This document shows, piece by piece, positions 6,487 through 8,553 of a stretch of DNA of 8,553 nucleotides. The stretch covers positions 1 to 8,553 of the forward strand of contig JAUWWH010000020.1 of the NCBI GenBank assembly GCA_030617005.1, given 5' to 3'. The notes under the pieces are model-generated. The model searched no databases, was not told the DNA's origin, and saw nothing but the letters and a program-made list of their open reading frames with translations. Origin of the DNA: Candidatus Bathyarchaeota archaeon. Lineage in GTDB: Archaea > Thermoproteota > Bathyarchaeia > RBG-16-48-13 > GCA-020355125. How positions within the stretch are numbered: the stretch's first letter is position 1; the number at the start of each line of letters is the position of its first letter. Position numbers and translations under genes: made by a program.

Positions 6487-6892
6487 CTTCGTTCCTCCTA
6501 ATCTTCTCTTTAATCTTAGTCGAAGATTGTTCTGGGTAGTATGGCAATACAACCATCCGTCCACTCAGACTTTTCATTAACGATTTACCATATGCGAGAA
6601 GCTTCTCACTATGGCTTGTGCTCTCTGCAAGAATGTCAGCTCCGACGTGCTTGACATTATTATGAGGAGCATAGTCCTCTTGAGGTATAGCTAAATCTAC
6701 GCAACCTAATTCACTTATTAAAGCTAATCGTTCTGTAAATGAAACAACTGGTCGAGGTTTCTTTTCCATGACAGCTTCATCTGTCAATACTCCAACAATC
6801 AATTTGTCTCCTAAGGCCTTAGCATTCTTCAAATGTCTCAAATGCCCATAGTGAAGAATGTCACCACAAACGTATGCGTAGACTCTGATCAC
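6479..6892 (-). CDS. TagD-like cytidylyltransferase (HxGH nucleotidyltransferase)
   Basis: A 137-residue cytidylyltransferase, close to the usual length of glycerol-3-phosphate cytidylyltransferases (TagD). The family makes CDP-alcohols such as CDP-glycerol from CTP and an alcohol phosphate. The nucleotide-binding HxGH is at 14-17 (HYGH), preceded by VYAYVCGDILHYGHL. GVLTDEAV (34-41), SFTERLALISELGCVD (51-66, with the conserved ER before the RxxxI-like position) and QSSTKIKEKI (122-131, matching the ISTTxIK motif) complete the set. Phosphoethanolamine or other alcohol phosphates are alternative substrates. The start is GTG 6890-6892, overlapping the LicD-like gene's stop as GTGA, with AGGAG seven bases upstream; no ATG in frame offers a better start. 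Tight coupling to a LicD-like gene suggests its CDP product is the donor for that enzyme. Confidence 0.9.
   Translation of the reverse strand: MIRVYAYVCGDILHYGHLRHLKNAKALGDKLIVGVLTDEAVMEKKPRPVVSFTERLALISELGCVDLAIPQEDYAPHNNVKHVGADILAESTSHSEKLLAYGKSLMKSLSGRMVVLPYYPEQSSTKIKEKIRRNEDE
6494..6499 (-). promoter_or_regulatory. Consensus Shine-Dalgarno sequence for the DUF2061 gene
   Basis: AGGAGG on the minus strand, seven bases before ATG 6486, sits inside the last codons of the cytidylyltransferase. It supports the 126-residue product over a 152-residue one and implies coupled translation. Confidence 0.8.
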
Positions 6893-7509
6893 AACATATC
6901 TCCTATTTTCATTACTTTAGGCCACAAATCCCCAGATTTGCTGCAACGGCTTCTTAACCATTCAGGTTTAAACCTGTTAGCAGCTGATCCGAACTTTTCA
7001 AGCCTCCACTTATCGTGACTACGTTTTTCTATCCTCCAATCTTTACCGTAACGACAAATTATGTAATCTTCAAGATTATTAGGCATTGGATAGGTAGAAC
7101 CAAGAAAATCTACTAGCTGAATTTCATCATACCACTCAGCTTTCTCAACAAATTTTAGATCACGAGCCGGATTTGGACGAGCTTCGTAATACTCGCCCTT
7201 CTTATGATAAATCCACAAATTTAATTTAATGCACCTCTTACCATATACAAAGTCTCCTCTCCTACTGAATTGTTGAAATTTATTATGTTGGAAGGCCGTT
7301 TTGAGAATCGACCATTGGTCAGGTAACAAATCAAAAACAGCTATATCAACATCTGTATCCCAAGGCAAAATAGCTTTATTTCTAAAGTAACCTAATACAA
7401 TACCATCGATGATTACCCAAGGTATTCCAGTTTTATCGAATATTGATTTACAAGCTCTTAGGTCTGATGTTATAGCTTCCTTTGTTTTCTTTACCCTCTT
7501 TGCTTTCAT
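6889..7509 (-). CDS. LicD/fukutin-like phosphotransferase (nucleotidyltransferase fold)
   Basis: A 206-residue protein with the LicD-family layout. Members transfer a phospho-alcohol (phosphocholine, ribitol phosphate) from a CDP carrier to a glycan. IDGIVLGYFRNKAILPWDTD (34-53) followed by VDIAVF holds the G-x-x-LG motif and the acidic cluster Asp51, Asp53 and Asp55 that binds metal and nucleotide. IKLNLWIY (94-101) supplies the next strand. GSTYPMPNNLEDYIICRYG (137-155) followed by KDW is the typical C-terminal 'P-x-P-x-x-x-x-x-Y-L-x-x-x-YG-x-D-W' block. There is no signal peptide or membrane helix. ATG 7509 has AGGAG five bases upstream and follows a 46-base gap, so this may be the first gene of the glycan block. 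The acceptor is unknown, and generic nucleotidyltransferase activity cannot be excluded. Confidence 0.82.
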   Translation of the reverse strand: MKAKRVKKTKEAITSDLRACKSIFDKTGIPWVIIDGIVLGYFRNKAILPWDTDVDIAVFDLLPDQWSILKTAFQHNKFQQFSRRGDFVYGKRCIKLNLWIYHKKGEYYEARPNPARDLKFVEKAEWYDEIQLVDFLGSTYPMPNNLEDYIICRYGKDWRIEKRSHDKWRLEKFGSAANRFKPEWLRSRCSKSGDLWPKVMKIGDML

Positions 7510-7555
7510 AATTACTCCTACTACTAAAAGTTAAACGTAGAATAATTATTAAGGA
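7510..7555 (-). other. 46-base gap ahead of the glycan cassette
   Basis: An AT-rich spacer between the 69-residue ORF and the LicD-like gene. It holds the AGGAG ribosome binding site near 7515-7519 and a 10-base AT palindrome (AATAATTATT, 7541-7550). I see no clear promoter or terminator in it, although it is the largest gap within the right two thirds of the window. Confidence 0.4.
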
Positions 7556-7765
7556 TTATATTTTTAGTTTGAATTTTCCTAGTTTTCTTTTGTTTAATGT
7601 CTCTTGTTTATATAACTTCATTCTACTATTAACCTCATCATAACTCTTTTCTAAAACTCTAACTTCTTCACTTGTTAAAGGGTTTCCATCATATAAGTTT
7701 GAATACATCTTTTTAAAGATCTCCTTTTCTTCTCGCTTTAAACTCTTAAACGAATCGACATTCAT
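7556..7765 (-). CDS. Small charged protein of unknown function
   Basis: A 69-residue protein I do not recognise. It is highly charged and looks almost entirely helical. There are two predicted helices, residues about 5-26 (SFKSLKREEKEIFKKMYSNL) and 31-58 (beginning TSEEVRVLEKSYDEVNSRM), separated by a turn at DGNP, and a strongly basic tail (KRKLGKFKLKI). That could suit a small nucleic-acid-binding or helix-hairpin protein, but no motif proves it. The start is supported by GGGGA seven bases before ATG 7765. It lies between an unknown membrane-anchored protein and the LicD-like gene and is probably co-transcribed with both. Confidence 0.65.
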   Translation of the reverse strand: MNVDSFKSLKREEKEIFKKMYSNLYDGNPLTSEEVRVLEKSYDEVNSRMKLYKQETLNKRKLGKFKLKI

Positions 7766-7795
7766 ATTTCTGTCCCCAAAAGGTCCTCATAACAT

Positions 7796-8143
7796 CTAGC
7801 GCAATTTATTCTCTTCTACTTTTTTAGTATCAATCAGTTTATAACAATCAGTTTCCCTGTCAAAAGAATAACTGAATAACATTTCATCAAGAACATAACT
7901 GTAACTCAGAAGACTAAATCTGTCACTTACTAAAACTAAAATTGTTGCCCTCTTAACAAAAGAAGTTGGATCTGGATTCTTTAACTTTACTTCTGCTACA
8001 AATGGACTCAATACTATAACATCGATTATTTGCCACTTGTCGAATACCTTTGGATTAATATGACTTTCATAAGTAAAAGCAACTAAAAGAGGAAACAATA
8101 AAAATAGCAAGACTAAGAAAAGTGACATTTTTCTTTTAAGCAT
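7796..8143 (-). CDS. Unknown protein with an N-terminal signal peptide or membrane anchor
   Basis: A 115-residue protein of unknown family. Two lysines and an arginine (MLKRKM) precede a very hydrophobic stretch (SLFLVLLFLLFPLLVAFTY, about 7-25), a typical signal peptide or single-pass anchor. There is no lipobox cysteine, so it is not a lipoprotein. The remaining 90 or so residues alternate short hydrophobic stretches (WQIIDVIVLSPFVAEVKL; RATILVLVSDRFSLLSYSYV) and look beta-rich, as for a small extracytoplasmic domain. It carries one cysteine, near the end. ATG 8143 has GGGGG seven bases upstream, whereas an in-frame GTG at 8149 would have that site only one base away, so the shorter form is preferred. 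A role at the host membrane is possible but not shown. Confidence 0.65.
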   Translation of the reverse strand: MLKRKMSLFLVLLFLLFPLLVAFTYESHINPKVFDKWQIIDVIVLSPFVAEVKLKNPDPTSFVKRATILVLVSDRFSLLSYSYVLDEMLFSYSFDRETDCYKLIDTKKVEENKLR

Positions 8144-8158
8144 GTACACACCCCCTGC

Positions 8159-8553
8159 TTAACTTATCTTGCCTTTAAATAGCAAATAACCTCCTTTCGT
8201 TCCTTCACCTTTATAGATAGTTTTAGTAGAAATAAAATGATATATTCCTTTCAATTTCGACCCTTTGAAATCAACAACTATATGAGAGGGTGAGAATCTT
8301 TCTATTTTGCAAGAACCACTATCCCACTTCTTAAGAGTCCCTGCTCCATAACCAGACTCAATTTTTCCTGTGAATAAAGCTTCCTTTTCTGTATGATCAT
8401 GTGTTCTCGAAGCCAAAATTTTTGGACCTGTTGTTAACGGTATTTGCTTTCTGCAAGCAAAAGACGCCCATAATTTAGACTTCGGCATTCTAAAACGTAA
8501 ATCCCAATGTAAACCAGCACGTTTTGCTTTGTGTTCTATAACAACAAACTTAC
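8159..8553 (-). CDS. LigD-type 3'-phosphoesterase domain protein, C-terminal part
   Basis: The gene enters from the right edge without a start in the window; 130 codons are visible and an internal ATG at 8488 is not the true start. The sequence fits the 3'-phosphoesterase (PE) domain of bacterial DNA ligase D, which trims 3'-phosphates and 3'-ribonucleotides at breaks before ligation. FVVIEHKAKRAGLHWDLRFR (visible residues 2-21) gives the metal-binding His7, His15 and Asp17 plus Arg19. RTHDH (49-53) supplies the next conserved histidine, and ESGYGAGTLKKWDSG (65-79) is the signature turn. GSKLKGIYHFI and GYLLFKGKIS close the domain. The tyrosine normally four residues after the second-region histidine appears to be Glu57. 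No ligase domain follows, so it is a stand-alone PE or the end of a fusion extending to the right. Confidence 0.85.
   Translation of the reverse strand, partial: KFVVIEHKAKRAGLHWDLRFRMPKSKLWASFACRKQIPLTTGPKILASRTHDHTEKEALFTGKIESGYGAGTLKKWDSGSCKIERFSPSHIVVDFKGSKLKGIYHFISTKTIYKGEGTKGGYLLFKGKIS

Noticed and set aside
6395..6580. Plus-strand ORF of 61 codons
   Set aside because: It is antisense to the DUF2061 and cytidylyltransferase genes and shows no domain features.
6833..7018. Plus-strand ORF of 61 codons
   Set aside because: It is antisense to the cytidylyltransferase/LicD-like junction, both ends of which have strong family motifs.
7838..7863. TTGACA (7863-7858) with a TATAAA-like hexamer (7843-7838) on the minus strand as a promoter
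   Set aside because: The spacer is only 14 bases and the elements lie inside the 3' part of a coding gene, so a sigma-70 promoter is not supported.

Overview
The window looks like part of a phage or phage-like genome that is AT-rich (clearly under 40 % GC by eye). Every gene I can support is on the minus strand, so transcription runs from the right edge to the left edge. The features pointing to a phage are tight packing (gaps of 2-50 bases or overlaps of 4-8 bases), strong bacterial Shine-Dalgarno sequences (AGGAGG, AAGGAG), several very small unknown genes, and a DNA-metabolism gene at each end. The codon choices (many AGA, AGG and ATA) and the cobalamin-linked enzymes suggest a low-GC, perhaps anaerobic or thermophilic bacterial host. 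No capsid, terminase or tail gene is visible, so a mobile chromosomal island remains possible.

Layout in order of transcription. (1) 8553-7556: the C-terminal part of a DNA-ligase-D type 3'-phosphoesterase, then a 115-residue membrane-anchored protein and a 69-residue charged protein, both unrecognised. (2) 7509-5020: a LicD-like phosphotransferase, a TagD-like cytidylyltransferase, a four-helix membrane protein made of two DUF2061 repeats, a 55-codon ORF that looks like an internally deleted family-2 glycosyltransferase, and a glycosyltransferase of the CgeB-like / Glyco_trans_1_2 type. (3) 5023-760: an NAD-dependent sugar epimerase/dehydratase, a GNAT acetyltransferase, a TylF-like methyltransferase, a B12-binding-type radical SAM enzyme and an SGNH/GDSL hydrolase. 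(4) 725-1: a 19-codon leader ORF in a region of inverted and direct repeats, then the N-terminal 204 residues of a ribonucleotide reductase that best fits class II (NrdJ).

The central block (7509-760) reads as one operon-like cassette for making and decorating a glycan. The cytidylyltransferase could make a CDP-activated alcohol that the LicD-like enzyme transfers as a phosphodiester. The epimerase, acetyltransferase and methyltransferase could shape a nucleotide sugar, and the glycosyltransferase could add it. The membrane protein might help export or flip a lipid-linked intermediate, and the radical SAM enzyme and esterase might trim or alkylate the product. The acceptor could be virion protein, host surface glycan or lipid; the sequence does not decide. 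The start codons of six genes differ from the longest-ORF choice because a good Shine-Dalgarno sequence points to an internal start. No stretch over 300 bases lacks a gene, and I saw no tRNA, rRNA, CRISPR array, insertion sequence or convincing intrinsic terminator.
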